From NCBI RefSeq assembly GCF_002261355.1, contig NZ_NEVU01000003.1, positions 186,001 to 250,000 on the forward strand: DNA of 64,000 nucleotides. Reading direction: 5' to 3'. The stretch comes from Bordetella genomosp. 12. GTDB taxonomy: Bacteria > Pseudomonadota > Gammaproteobacteria > Burkholderiales > Burkholderiaceae_B. The notes under the pieces were generated by a model that worked only from the letters and a program-made list of their open reading frames with translations, was not told the DNA's origin and made no database searches. The first letter of the stretch is position 1; each line of letters begins with the position of its first letter. A program made the translations under genes and the position numbers. Positions 34,234 through 42,328 of the stretch are shown here, in pieces.

Positions 34234-35009
34234 GGATGATCTCTTTGGGCATCGTTCAATTGCTGAAGCAGCCACTGCGCGCTGGCAAGGATGTCACTGC
34301 AGGCCTGGCTCTGAGGCGCATGGTCGATGACCGTCTTGCCAAAAGCCAGGGCCTCACTGACCGAAGTGTCGCGATGAATGACGCCGCCCAGACGGTCACC
34401 CAGGATGCTGCGCATGACGCGCAAGGTGTCCTTGGCGAGCGCGGAGCTGCTGTCGACCTGATTGACGATGAAAGCGTGGCCTAGATAGCCCTCGCGACCC
34501 TCGGAGTACTGCGCGATGAGGCTCTCCATCTGGGGCAAGGTCGCATAGGACGCCGCATCGGGCAAGGTCACCACCAGCACCAGATCGGCGCAACGCAGCG
34601 CCTGGCTCACATAGACAGACGGCCCCGGCGGCGTATCGATCAACACCAAGGTACCCGGCGCCAGGTCCAGCTCCTGCAAATGGCGCGCGAGCCAGTCCTG
34701 ATCCTGCAGCATCTGCTGCTCGAGGCTGAGCCGGTCGACTTCATTCAATTGCCCGAAGGGCACGAGATGCAGCCCCGAGTCCCCTTGCACGGCGGCGTCA
34801 CGCCAACGCATACCGCTCAGACTCGCGCGGGACAGACCGGATTCCGCGGCCTGCGTATCGGCGCCGAGATGAAAGCGCAGCGCATTCTGAGGATCCAGAT
34901 CAAGGACCAGCGCCGCATGCCCTGCGCGACTGGCCGCCAGGCCAAGCGTGGCGGCAATGGTTGTCTTTCCTACCCCGCCCTTGGCGGAAACGATGGCTAT
35001 GGTTTTCAT
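34230..35009 (-). CDS. bcsQ: ParA/MinD-like ATPase BcsQ
   Basis: 259 residues. The deviant Walker A is KGGVGKTT at residues 10-17, followed by LVLDLDPQNALRFHLG (Walker A' Asp) and VLIDTPPGPSVYVSQAL (Walker B). BcsQ helps localise and assemble the cellulose synthase complex at the inner membrane. Its ATG overlaps the bcsP stop by one base (TAATG), and its stop overlaps the bcsA start. This is the canonical bcsQ position in type I/II operons. It lacks a membrane segment. Confidence 0.94.
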   Translation of the reverse strand: MKTIAIVSAKGGVGKTTIAATLGLAASRAGHAALVLDLDPQNALRFHLGADTQAAESGLSRASLSGMRWRDAAVQGDSGLHLVPFGQLNEVDRLSLEQQMLQDQDWLARHLQELDLAPGTLVLIDTPPGPSVYVSQALRCADLVLVVTLPDAASYATLPQMESLIAQYSEGREGYLGHAFIVNQVDSSSALAKDTLRVMRSILGDRLGGVIHRDTSVSEALAFGKTVIDHAPQSQACSDILASAQWLLQQLNDAQRDHP

Positions 35010-36010
35010 TATTTCGCCGTGTTGAGAGGAGGCGGAGGCTGCCCGGCGGCAGGCGACCTGGCCAGGCGCGCGAACACGCCTTGCAGCGGCGTGACAGCCA
35101 CGTCCTTGGGCTGGGCATCCGGTTCAGGCGTAGGCACGGAGACCTCGCTGGCGGCTTGCGGTTCCGGCGACACGACGGCCACGCTCACGGTTTGTGGCTC
35201 GATCGGCACGGCGGCCACGCTCGCAACTTCCGGTTCCAGTGGCACGGCAGCCGCGCTCACGGCTTGCGGTTCGAGCGACACGACGGCCACGTTCGCCACT
35301 TCCGGTTCCGGTGGCACAGCAGCCGCGCTCGCAACTTCCGGCTCGGTCGGCACGACGGCCTGGTTCGCGACCTCCGGTTCGGGCGGCACGGCGGCCACGC
35401 TCACGGGTTGCGGTTCGAGCGGTACGGCGGCCACCGGGGCGATCTTTACCTCGTCCGCTGCCGTCGCCTTGGCCTTGGGCACGGGGAGGGACGCCGCAAA
35501 AGGCATGGGAGCGGTAGCGGAGCCGGACGACGCGGCATCGGCCAGGCCAGGCTCGACGCGTTCCGCGGCCCTGACCCACTCCGGCGGCGCTGCACGCTCG
35601 ATATCGGCCGAAACGATATTCGGTCGCAGCGGCCGGATGGGCGCGGGCTCTCTCTCCGGCGTTGGCAATACGAGCGCATCCAGGGCCGGGCGCTGCACGC
35701 GTGCGCCCCGGATCAAAGCCAATGCCTGCTCGCCATCGACCACGGCACCGGTGCGGACGGCGGCATACTCTGCCTGCGGCAAAGTCAGTGTGGCCTGAGC
35801 GGACGGCGGCCAGGGCGCCGCCTGCGCGGGCCGATCTGCCTGCCCCCCCACGGCCGACGGCACCGCCACCCCGGCGGGCCGGGCTTTACCCAGCAGCGGC
35901 CAGCGTGCGCACGCCGCCGCCGACTTCGTTTCGTTCCCTATTTCACGGTAATTACGCGGATCTCCGCCAAATTCCCGATACAGGCTGCTTATGTCGCTGC
36001 CATTGTGCAT
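35009..36010 (-). CDS. bcsP: Proline-rich cellulose biosynthesis protein BcsP
   Basis: 333 residues. The N-terminus SDISSLYREFGGDPRNYREI resembles the short conserved motif shared by BcsR and BcsP, which precedes bcsQ in many operons. The rest is low-complexity, Pro/Val/Ala/Glu-rich. Residues 194-289 are eight copies of a 12-residue repeat of the type AAVPxEPEVASx. The C-terminus GVFARLARSP is again conserved-looking. No signal peptide or membrane helix, so probably cytoplasmic. Position directly before bcsQ with a one-base overlap supports a role in complex assembly or positioning. Assignment to BcsP rather than an extended BcsR rests on length and proline content. Confidence 0.78.
   Translation of the reverse strand: MHNGSDISSLYREFGGDPRNYREIGNETKSAAACARWPLLGKARPAGVAVPSAVGGQADRPAQAAPWPPSAQATLTLPQAEYAAVRTGAVVDGEQALALIRGARVQRPALDALVLPTPEREPAPIRPLRPNIVSADIERAAPPEWVRAAERVEPGLADAASSGSATAPMPFAASLPVPKAKATAADEVKIAPVAAVPLEPQPVSVAAVPPEPEVANQAVVPTEPEVASAAAVPPEPEVANVAVVSLEPQAVSAAAVPLEPEVASVAAVPIEPQTVSVAVVSPEPQAASEVSVPTPEPDAQPKDVAVTPLQGVFARLARSPAAGQPPPPLNTAK
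35144..35431. repeat. Eight in-frame 36-bp tandem repeats inside bcsP
   Basis: The segment encodes eight consecutive 12-residue units (for example AAVPPEPEVANV, AVVPTEPEVASA, AAVPIEPQTVSV). Units are degenerate but keep the E-P core and the 36-bp period, so copy number may vary between strains without changing frame. Confidence 0.8.
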
Positions 36011-36063
36011 CCCTGACTCCCTGTGTGCCGCGGTGTTTTCCCCGGCAGTGGCACCCTCACGCC

Positions 36064-36519
36064 TCAGCGGCCAAATCGGTAGCGGATCGTTCCAAATGCA
36101 TCAGGCGTCTGAACTTGCGTGACGCGCAATTGCGCGTCCGCGCCCAGGCGACGCATCCATGATTCGTAAGCACCCTCAAGAAAACCCGTGGTCCACATCA
36201 AGTGTTCATCGCCGAAGGCCGCCCGCAGCGGCGCACAACTGTGCGACAGCGCCAGATGGTCCTCGGCCTCGGAAATCTCCACCCAACCCCAGTCAAGCGG
36301 ACGCCACACCTGATTGATGACCGATTGCATGTCCGCGACGGACACGGACTGCGGCAGCACATGCTTGTCCGCGAAGTGTTCGCCCGCCCTGCGCATCAGC
36401 GCACGCAAACGCTGCGCCGTCAGATCCTGGGCCAGTTCGTGCGCGAACGCCGCCAGCACGTCGCGCCACTGGCTCGCACAAAGTCTTTCATCAAGATGGG
36501 AGAGAATGGCGCTTTGCAC
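36064..36519 (-). CDS. bcsD: Cellulose synthase accessory subunit BcsD
   Basis: 151 residues, the normal BcsD size. HVLPQSVSVADMQSVINQVW, PLDWGWVEISEAEDHLALSH and FLEGAYESWMRRLGADAQLR fit the BcsD family, a ring-forming protein that organises glucan strands in Komagataeibacter. The start is a GTG preceded by AAGGACTAAT. It is the first gene of the leftward bcs operon. There are 53 bp to bcsP. Presence of BcsD with BcsQ and BcsP and absence of BcsE/F/G in the window point to a type I bcs operon. Confidence 0.85.
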   Translation of the reverse strand: MQSAILSHLDERLCASQWRDVLAAFAHELAQDLTAQRLRALMRRAGEHFADKHVLPQSVSVADMQSVINQVWRPLDWGWVEISEAEDHLALSHSCAPLRAAFGDEHLMWTTGFLEGAYESWMRRLGADAQLRVTQVQTPDAFGTIRYRFGR

Positions 36520-37139
36520 ATTAGTCCTTCATTGCAGGCAGGCAACGGGCTTCGAACCGACGTATGCCGCATCGAGACATGTCGCAAGAACGAAACACAC
36601 TGCAGGGGTGAAGCAAAAAAGGGCGCGCAGAACCGCGCGGCCTGCGGAAAAACCGGGCCGTTGGGGGCACAATGCGTGGCGCATCACTGCCTGAAACCCG
36701 CGAATGGTTCGCGTGGGTGGCGGTGCATGCTTTGTGGTTCCCAGGCTGGACATAGCCTGTATCCGCAAGTTGGCAAGGCGGAGCTGCGGGACTTTAGGCC
36801 GCATTCTTGGAGCATAACCTTGCGTCTTAAGCGACTGCACTCAAGGGCGATACGGCGAAACCTCGGCATTTCGGCAGCCAACCATCACAGCAGCGCCATC
36901 CAAGCCAAGCCTCGAGCGGTATTTCCAGTCGCGGAAATATGTATCGCAATATAGAGATGTGTCGCGAAGCTGTATATTAGTATAGTCCCGACGTAAATTA
37001 AAACATATAGATCTTCAGGATTTGCAAACAGGCCGCCACAGTCGGCTCTGCAACCTATATAGTTGATTCACGTGCAAGCATTTGTAGCCGCAGAATATAA
37101 GCACCGGGTAGCCCGTGCGGCCATTGCAAGGGACTGTTG
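36520..37139. promoter_or_regulatory. Divergent control region between the cellulose and EPS loci
   Basis: These 620 bp contain no convincing gene. The part nearest bcsD is ordinary GC-rich DNA with a small perfect hairpin (CGCGAA/TTCGCG, 36699-36713). From about 36920 to 37085 the sequence is strikingly AT-rich for this genome. It holds an inverted repeat ATTTCC-N6-GGAAAT (36921-36938), three TCGC-centred near-repeats starting at 36929, 36944 and 36962, and candidate -10 elements TATATT (36973), TATAGT (36981) and TATATA (37056-37061) without good -35 boxes. The EPS promoter for manC is probably here and activator-dependent. Confidence 0.5.
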
Positions 37140-38558
37140 ATGTCGAGATCCATGCCGCAGTTGCGCCCCGTCATTCTGGTGGGCGGTACGGGCACCCGCC
37201 TTTGGCCGCTGTCACGCGGCAGTTATCCGAAACAGTTTCTGCCCCTGTTAGGCGACTTATCCCCCCTGCAGGCCACCTGCGAGCGGGTCGCCGGCCTGGA
37301 TGCCGAGCCGGCGATTTTCGTCGCCAACGAGGAACACCGCTTCATCGTGGCCGAGCAATTGCGCCAGATCGGCCAGCGCCAGCCCACCATCATGCTCGAA
37401 CCTGCCGGGCGAAACACCGCACCGGCCATCGCCCTGGCCGCCCTGCTCGCGCAAGCGCAGGGCGATGACCCGGTATTGCTGGTTCTGCCCTCGGATCACG
37501 CTGTGACCGATGTGGACCGTTTCCAACACGCCGTGCAGCAGGCCATGCCGGCCGCCCAGGCGGGCCGGCTGGTTACCTTCGGCATCCAGCCCACCTATGC
37601 CGAGACCGGCTATGGCTACATCCGGGCAGGCAGCACACAAGAAGGTGTGAGCCAGGTCGAGGCGTTCGTCGAGAAGCCCGACCCCGAAACCGCAGCCCGC
37701 TACCTGGCCAGCGGCCACTATTTCTGGAATAGCGGCATGTTTCTCTTTCGGGCCTCCCGCTACCTGGAAGCCCTGCACGCCCACCGGCCTGACATTCTGG
37801 CCGCCTGCCGCCAGGCCATGGCCGCGCCCCGCCAGGACGGCGACTTTCTGCGCCTGGATGAAGCCGCCTTTGCCGCCTGCCCGGCCGACTCCATCGACTA
37901 CGCGGTCATGGAGCGCGATGCGGATGTTGCCATGGTGGCGCTGGATGCCGGCTGGAGCGACATCGGCTCGTTCGCCTCGCTGTGGCAACTGGCGCCCAAG
38001 GACGATCAGGGCAATGCGCTGCGCGGCGATGTCCTCGCCGAAGGCTGCCGCGATGTCTATGCCTATTCCAGCCACCGGCTGGTGGCGCTGCTTGGCCTGG
38101 AAGACACCGTCGTCGTCGAGACGGCCGATGCGCTGCTGGTGGCCCGGCGCGACCAATTGCAGGATGTACGGCGCATCGTGGCGCGCCTGAATACCGCCAA
38201 GCGCAGTGAAGCGTCGGCGCACCGGCTGGTCTACCGCCCTTGGGGCAGTTACGACGCCATCGACGGCGGCGAGCGTTTCCAGGTCAAGCGCATCCGCGTG
38301 GCGCCCGGCGCACGCTTGTCGTTGCAAATGCACCACCATCGCGCCGAGCACTGGATCGTGGTCACGGGCACGGCCCGGGTGACGCGCGGCGATGAAGTGT
38401 TTCTCCTCACCGAAAACCAGTCCACCTACATCCCTCTCGGTGTAAAACACCGCCTGGAGAATCCGGGTTCGATAGACCTGGAGCTGATCGAAGTTCAGTC
38501 CGGCCCATACTTGGGCGAGGACGATATCGTACGTTTTGATGATGTCTACGGCCGTTAA
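37140..38558 (+). CDS. manC: Mannose-1-phosphate guanylyltransferase / mannose-6-phosphate isomerase
   Basis: 472 residues from ATG 37140 (AAGGGA eight bases upstream; a TTG one codon earlier is unlikely). The nucleotidyltransferase signature is ILVGGTGTRLWPLSRGSYPK. Later come VLPSDHAV, VEAFVEKPDPETA and YFWNSGMFLFRAS. The C-terminal cupin (isomerase) domain has GARLSLQMHHHRAEHWIVV. The bifunctional type II enzyme makes GDP-mannose from mannose-1-phosphate and interconverts fructose-6-P and mannose-6-P. It implies a mannose- or fucose/rhamnose-derived sugar in the EPS. It is the first gene of the rightward EPS operon and overlaps the next gene. Confidence 0.95.
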   Translation: MSRSMPQLRPVILVGGTGTRLWPLSRGSYPKQFLPLLGDLSPLQATCERVAGLDAEPAIFVANEEHRFIVAEQLRQIGQRQPTIMLEPAGRNTAPAIALAALLAQAQGDDPVLLVLPSDHAVTDVDRFQHAVQQAMPAAQAGRLVTFGIQPTYAETGYGYIRAGSTQEGVSQVEAFVEKPDPETAARYLASGHYFWNSGMFLFRASRYLEALHAHRPDILAACRQAMAAPRQDGDFLRLDEAAFAACPADSIDYAVMERDADVAMVALDAGWSDIGSFASLWQLAPKDDQGNALRGDVLAEGCRDVYAYSSHRLVALLGLEDTVVVETADALLVARRDQLQDVRRIVARLNTAKRSEASAHRLVYRPWGSYDAIDGGERFQVKRIRVAPGARLSLQMHHHRAEHWIVVTGTARVTRGDEVFLLTENQSTYIPLGVKHRLENPGSIDLELIEVQSGPYLGEDDIVRFDDVYGR

Positions 38559-39996
38559 TCCCCGTCCACTCTTTCACATGCTCACCTACGCGACGCCCAG
38601 CCACCCCCAGCGCTCCTTCATGGCCCTCAGCGGCCTGGTCTGCGCGCTGATCAATGCGGGCGTCTTCTTCTTCGTGTCCCGCTCGCTGGGCCTGATTTCA
38701 CCGGTTTTCCAGGCCTGGATCCCTGCGATTCTGGCCGCCGGGGCCTTCGCCATCTACGCCCGCTTCAATCTCTTGATCAGCGCCCGCAGCATGATCTGGA
38801 TGCTCAGCCGCGGCGTGCTGCGCTGGCTGCAAGTGCTGTTTCTGGCGCTGATCACCTTGTTCTTTCTGCCCCTGGCGGCCACGGATACCGAGGCCTTGCG
38901 CATGCTGCTGCTCATCTGGACGGCGATCTGTCTGCCATTGCAGGTCATTGGCCTGTTCGGCTTGCGCCGCGTCGCCTACCGCTTGAACAACGCCCCCTCC
39001 AGCCGCCGCTCGGCCGTCTTCTTCGGCATGGGTCCGGAGGCGCGCAAGCTGGCCATGCGCCTGCAGCGCTCGCCTATCCTGGGCATACACACCGTCGGCT
39101 ACTACGCCGAAGAGGAAGTGACCGTCCGCAAGGGCGAACCCGCCCCGCCCCCTTATCTGGGCCCCTATCCCGCGGCGCAGGCGCGCATCGATGGCGGTGA
39201 GTACGGCATGGCCTTCGTCACGCTGGACGACAAGAAGAACGATCCCGTCGTGGTCGATCTGATGAACCGCCTGTACGACTCCACCGCGGCGATTTATCTG
39301 ATGCCTGAATCGCCCTTCCTGGGCGAGCTCACTGCCAGCAGCGCCGAGATTGCCGGCGTGCCCCTGCTCGCTTTGCACGAAAGCCATATGCGCGGGCTAT
39401 CGCGCAGCCTCAAGCGCGCCATGGACCTGGTGATCGGCGGATTGGCGCTGGTGCTGGCGTCACCGGTGATGCTGATCATCGCGCTGGCCATCAAGCTGGA
39501 CTCGCCCGGCCCGGTGATCTTTCGCCAGATCCGCTATGGCGAGCGCGGGCTGCCCATCACCGTCTACAAATTCCGCTCCATGCGCGCCGACGCGGGCAAG
39601 GAAGCCGACGGCACGTTGCGCCAGGCGCGTCAGGGTGACGCGCGCGTGACCCGGATTGGCCGTTTCCTGCGCAAAAGCTCGCTCGATGAGCTGCCTCAGC
39701 TTTTCAATGTGATGACCGGTTCCTTGAGCCTGGTCGGGCCGCGCCCCCATGCCGCCGAACACAATGAAATCTATCGCCGCATGATTCAGGGCTATATGCT
39801 GCGTCATAGTGTCAAGCCCGGCATTACGGGCTGGGCGCAGATTCATGGCCTGCGCGGCGAGACCGACACCACGGAAAAAATGTTGCAGCGCGTGCGTTAC
39901 GACCGCTACTACATCGCCAACTGGTCGCTGATGCTGGACCTGAAAATCCTGGCGCGCACCGTGCTGGTCGTCATCTGGGACCGCAACGCCTACTAA
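38539..39996 (+). CDS. Undecaprenyl-phosphate glucose phosphotransferase (priming enzyme, WcaJ/EpsB type)
   Basis: 485 residues. Four to five N-terminal membrane helices (residues about 28-130), a central Rossmann-like domain (AVFFGMGPEARKLAMRL), then the bacterial sugar transferase domain: SLKRAMDLVIGGLALVLASP, RQIRYGERGLPITVYKFRSM, LRKSSLDELPQLFNVMTGSL and VGPRPHAAEHNEIY. It transfers hexose-1-phosphate (usually glucose) from UDP-sugar to undecaprenyl phosphate to start each repeat unit. The start lies inside manC (20-bp overlap). ATG at 38539 or 38542 are equivalent, and an ATG at 38578 would remove the overlap. Confidence 0.94.
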   Translation: MMSTAVNPRPLFHMLTYATPSHPQRSFMALSGLVCALINAGVFFFVSRSLGLISPVFQAWIPAILAAGAFAIYARFNLLISARSMIWMLSRGVLRWLQVLFLALITLFFLPLAATDTEALRMLLLIWTAICLPLQVIGLFGLRRVAYRLNNAPSSRRSAVFFGMGPEARKLAMRLQRSPILGIHTVGYYAEEEVTVRKGEPAPPPYLGPYPAAQARIDGGEYGMAFVTLDDKKNDPVVVDLMNRLYDSTAAIYLMPESPFLGELTASSAEIAGVPLLALHESHMRGLSRSLKRAMDLVIGGLALVLASPVMLIIALAIKLDSPGPVIFRQIRYGERGLPITVYKFRSMRADAGKEADGTLRQARQGDARVTRIGRFLRKSSLDELPQLFNVMTGSLSLVGPRPHAAEHNEIYRRMIQGYMLRHSVKPGITGWAQIHGLRGETDTTEKMLQRVRYDRYYIANWSLMLDLKILARTVLVVIWDRNAY

Positions 39997-40000
39997 GACC

Positions 40001-41323
40001 TCAGGGCTCTTCGCCCATGGGGTCGCACATCGCCAGCTCGGGGCGCCGCCATTGGCAATCGGCCGGCTGCATCATGCGCCGCAGGTCTTCCTTGCCCCGG
40101 CTGCCGAAGGTGTATTCGAGCCCCACGCGCACGAAATTCTGGTTGTAGCTGTCGTTGGACGAATCGCCGGACTGCCGGTCGCGGTACACATCCACGATCC
40201 AGCGCAGATTGTCCTCTTGCTGCCACTGCACGCGGGCGCCGAAGCGGCGAATCTGCAGGGTCTGGTCGTTGCCGCCCGTAAACGCCGTATTGCGCTGGCG
40301 CGACAGCTCGGCGCCCAGCTGCAAGGCTGTCTTGACCGTGGGACGCCAGGTCACCGTCGCCAGGCCGCCCGTCTGCACGGAGTACAGCACCGTGGGATCG
40401 TCGTCATAGGCGTAAGGCCGGCGCCAAAGCTGCAGATCCAGGCGTGTTTTGGGCGAGTAATCCCAGGTTGCCCGCCCCTGAAACGTAAACAGACTGGTAT
40501 CGCGGTCGCCCAGGTGGTCATAGTCGCGCCGCAGCAGCCCGACCCGGGCCTGCAGCAGCGTCTTGGGGCTGTATTCCCAGCGCACCGCGCCAAACGCCTC
40601 GTTGTCGGTGTACCGGTTGTCGATGGTCTCGATCAGATCCGGCGTGCGGCCGTAATAGTCTGCCTCGCTGCGCCGCAGCCCGGCCTGCGCGAAAGAACGG
40701 CCGAAACCGGCATAGCGAGCCGACAACTGCCAGCCTCTTTCCTTGCGGTCGTACAGGGTCTGATTGATGTCCTGGTCATAACGCGTGCCATTGGCAAAGA
40801 CGCCAATGACCGGCAGTGTCAGGCGATCGCTGATGCGCATGCCGATTTCCGCCGACTTGTTATCCCGCACCTGCATGTCACGGTCTGGCCAGGTCCGCGA
40901 CAGATTGGGATTGAGCTGCTTCTGGTAGCCGTAATCGAGGCGGCCCGCGAACAAGGGGCCGGCGCGCCAGTACAAGGTCGACAAGGCATTGGCCGGTTGA
41001 TGATTCAGCTGCCGCCCGTTGCTGTAGCGCGCGTCGGCCAAGGTGCCGCCCGCCTCCAGCCGGGTGTCCTCGGATAACAGAGGCAGGCGCAGGCCCAGGC
41101 CAGCGGAGCTTACGCGCAGACCGGCGCCGCGAATATCGTCGGCGCGGGATTCTGGCAAGCGGGCCGGATTGCTTTGGTATTGATAGGAGCTACCGACCTG
41201 CACGGCGTAATCGGCGGGCCCGGGAGCGGCCGCAACCAGCACGGGCCAGGCCAGGCAGGCCAGCCCCAGCGGCCGGGTATACCTACCCGGCAGGAGCGCC
41301 GGGAAGGCCGCGCGTTTGATCAC
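40001..41323 (-). CDS. epsL: EpsL-like outer-membrane beta-barrel of EPS biosynthesis
   Basis: 440 residues with GTG start at 41323 forming a GTGA overlap with the stop of the wecG-like gene. An ATG at 41362 would lie inside that gene. Signal peptide (LGLACLAWPVLVAAAPG), then DYAVQVGSSYQYQSNPARLP and alternating amphipathic strands to the barrel's end (NFVRVGLEYTFGSRGKEDL). It continues with a 25-residue Cys-containing tail (PADCQWRRPELAMCDPMG), which is not usual for a barrel C-terminus. The layout matches EpsL-type proteins found in methanolan/exosortase-B EPS loci. Role in export or surface attachment of the polymer is inferred. Confidence 0.75.
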   Translation of the reverse strand: MIKRAAFPALLPGRYTRPLGLACLAWPVLVAAAPGPADYAVQVGSSYQYQSNPARLPESRADDIRGAGLRVSSAGLGLRLPLLSEDTRLEAGGTLADARYSNGRQLNHQPANALSTLYWRAGPLFAGRLDYGYQKQLNPNLSRTWPDRDMQVRDNKSAEIGMRISDRLTLPVIGVFANGTRYDQDINQTLYDRKERGWQLSARYAGFGRSFAQAGLRRSEADYYGRTPDLIETIDNRYTDNEAFGAVRWEYSPKTLLQARVGLLRRDYDHLGDRDTSLFTFQGRATWDYSPKTRLDLQLWRRPYAYDDDPTVLYSVQTGGLATVTWRPTVKTALQLGAELSRQRNTAFTGGNDQTLQIRRFGARVQWQQEDNLRWIVDVYRDRQSGDSSNDSYNQNFVRVGLEYTFGSRGKEDLRRMMQPADCQWRRPELAMCDPMGEEP

Positions 41324-42084
41324 GGCGCCGGGCCGCGCCGCTTGCGCCACTGACGCCAGCACAGCACCGCGAAACGCGGATCGTCGACCAGATAGCGGCG
41401 CCAGAGGCGGCGGGGATTGCTAGCCAGGCGCCACAGCCACTCCATACCGGCGCGCTGCATCCACAAAGGCGCGCGGCGCTGCAAGCCGATGGCAAACTCC
41501 ATGGCCGCCCCCACGCACAACACGATCCCGCCCGGCAGACGGGCGGCGTGATGCAAGGCCCAATTCTCCTGCTTGGGCATGCCCACACACAGAAACACCA
41601 CGTCGGGCTGGCGCTCGCACACGCGTTGGGCAAAAGCTTGGCCTTCCGGGCCGACCGGATCAAAGCGCATCGAAGGGCTGACCACCTCGATGTCCAGGCC
41701 GGGGAAATAAGTCGCGAACCTGGCATGCAGGTCGGGCTCCGAGCCAGGCATGCCGCCCAGCAGCATCACGCGCCAGCCTTCCTGCTGGGCGCGGCGGCAC
41801 AGCGCAACGAACAGATCCGAGCCGGTAATACGCGCTGGCAGCGGCTGCCCCAGCAGCCGGCTGGCCCACACGACCGGCATGCCATCGGCAAAGATGAAGT
41901 CGGCCTGCGCATAGCGGCTGCGGAACTCGGGCGCGGCATCGAGCCGCACGACATGATCGACATTGGGCGTGACCACGATGCGGGCCCTGCCATCGCGGCG
42001 CACCGCTGCCGCGGACAGGCCCTCGAGGGCCTGATCGAAAGACACGGCAGCGATATCCAGATCGAACAGGCGCACGCTGGGCAT
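41320..42084 (-). CDS. WecG/TagA/CpsF-family glycosyltransferase (GT26)
   Basis: 254 residues from ATG 42084; an in-frame TTG at 42156 would add 24 residues of low-complexity sequence and neither start has a good ribosome-binding site. Family motifs are TPNVDHVVRLDAAPEFRSRY, ADFIFADGMPVVWASRLLGQ, RITGSDLFVALCRRA, VMLLGGMPGSEP, VFLCVGMPKQENWALHH and GIVLCVGAAMEFAIG. GT26 enzymes add ManNAc(A) or a related sugar to a lipid-linked intermediate as an early step after priming. It is transcribed leftward with the EpsL-like gene and is divergent from the OPX gene. Confidence 0.92.
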   Translation of the reverse strand: MPSVRLFDLDIAAVSFDQALEGLSAAAVRRDGRARIVVTPNVDHVVRLDAAPEFRSRYAQADFIFADGMPVVWASRLLGQPLPARITGSDLFVALCRRAQQEGWRVMLLGGMPGSEPDLHARFATYFPGLDIEVVSPSMRFDPVGPEGQAFAQRVCERQPDVVFLCVGMPKQENWALHHAARLPGGIVLCVGAAMEFAIGLQRRAPLWMQRAGMEWLWRLASNPRRLWRRYLVDDPRFAVLCWRQWRKRRGPAP

Positions 42085-42328
42085 GGGGGGCAAGGCGCTG
42101 CCGGCAGCCGCGTGGGGCCCGGGGTCGGATACGTGCGAGGGACTGTGCAAGGGCAATCTCGATACGAAGGGCTTTAGCTGAAAATAATGATCTCACACTC
42201 GCATTTGAGAAAACCACATTCATCAAGGCGGCACGGCCGTATTGTATTTAAAATACTCGCGGATTGGCGCCGGGCCTGGGCTACTATTACACGCGCGCGC
42301 AACCTGTATCAAAGGACCGGAGAACAAC

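Noticed and set aside
35144-35431. CRISPR-like regular spacing in bcsP
   Set aside because: The 36-bp units are contiguous, coding and degenerate, with no spacers and no cas genes nearby.
36520-37139. c-di-GMP (GEMM) riboswitch upstream of the EPS or cellulose operon
   Set aside because: I looked for the conserved GEMM core on both strands and did not find it; the region looks like a protein-regulated promoter.
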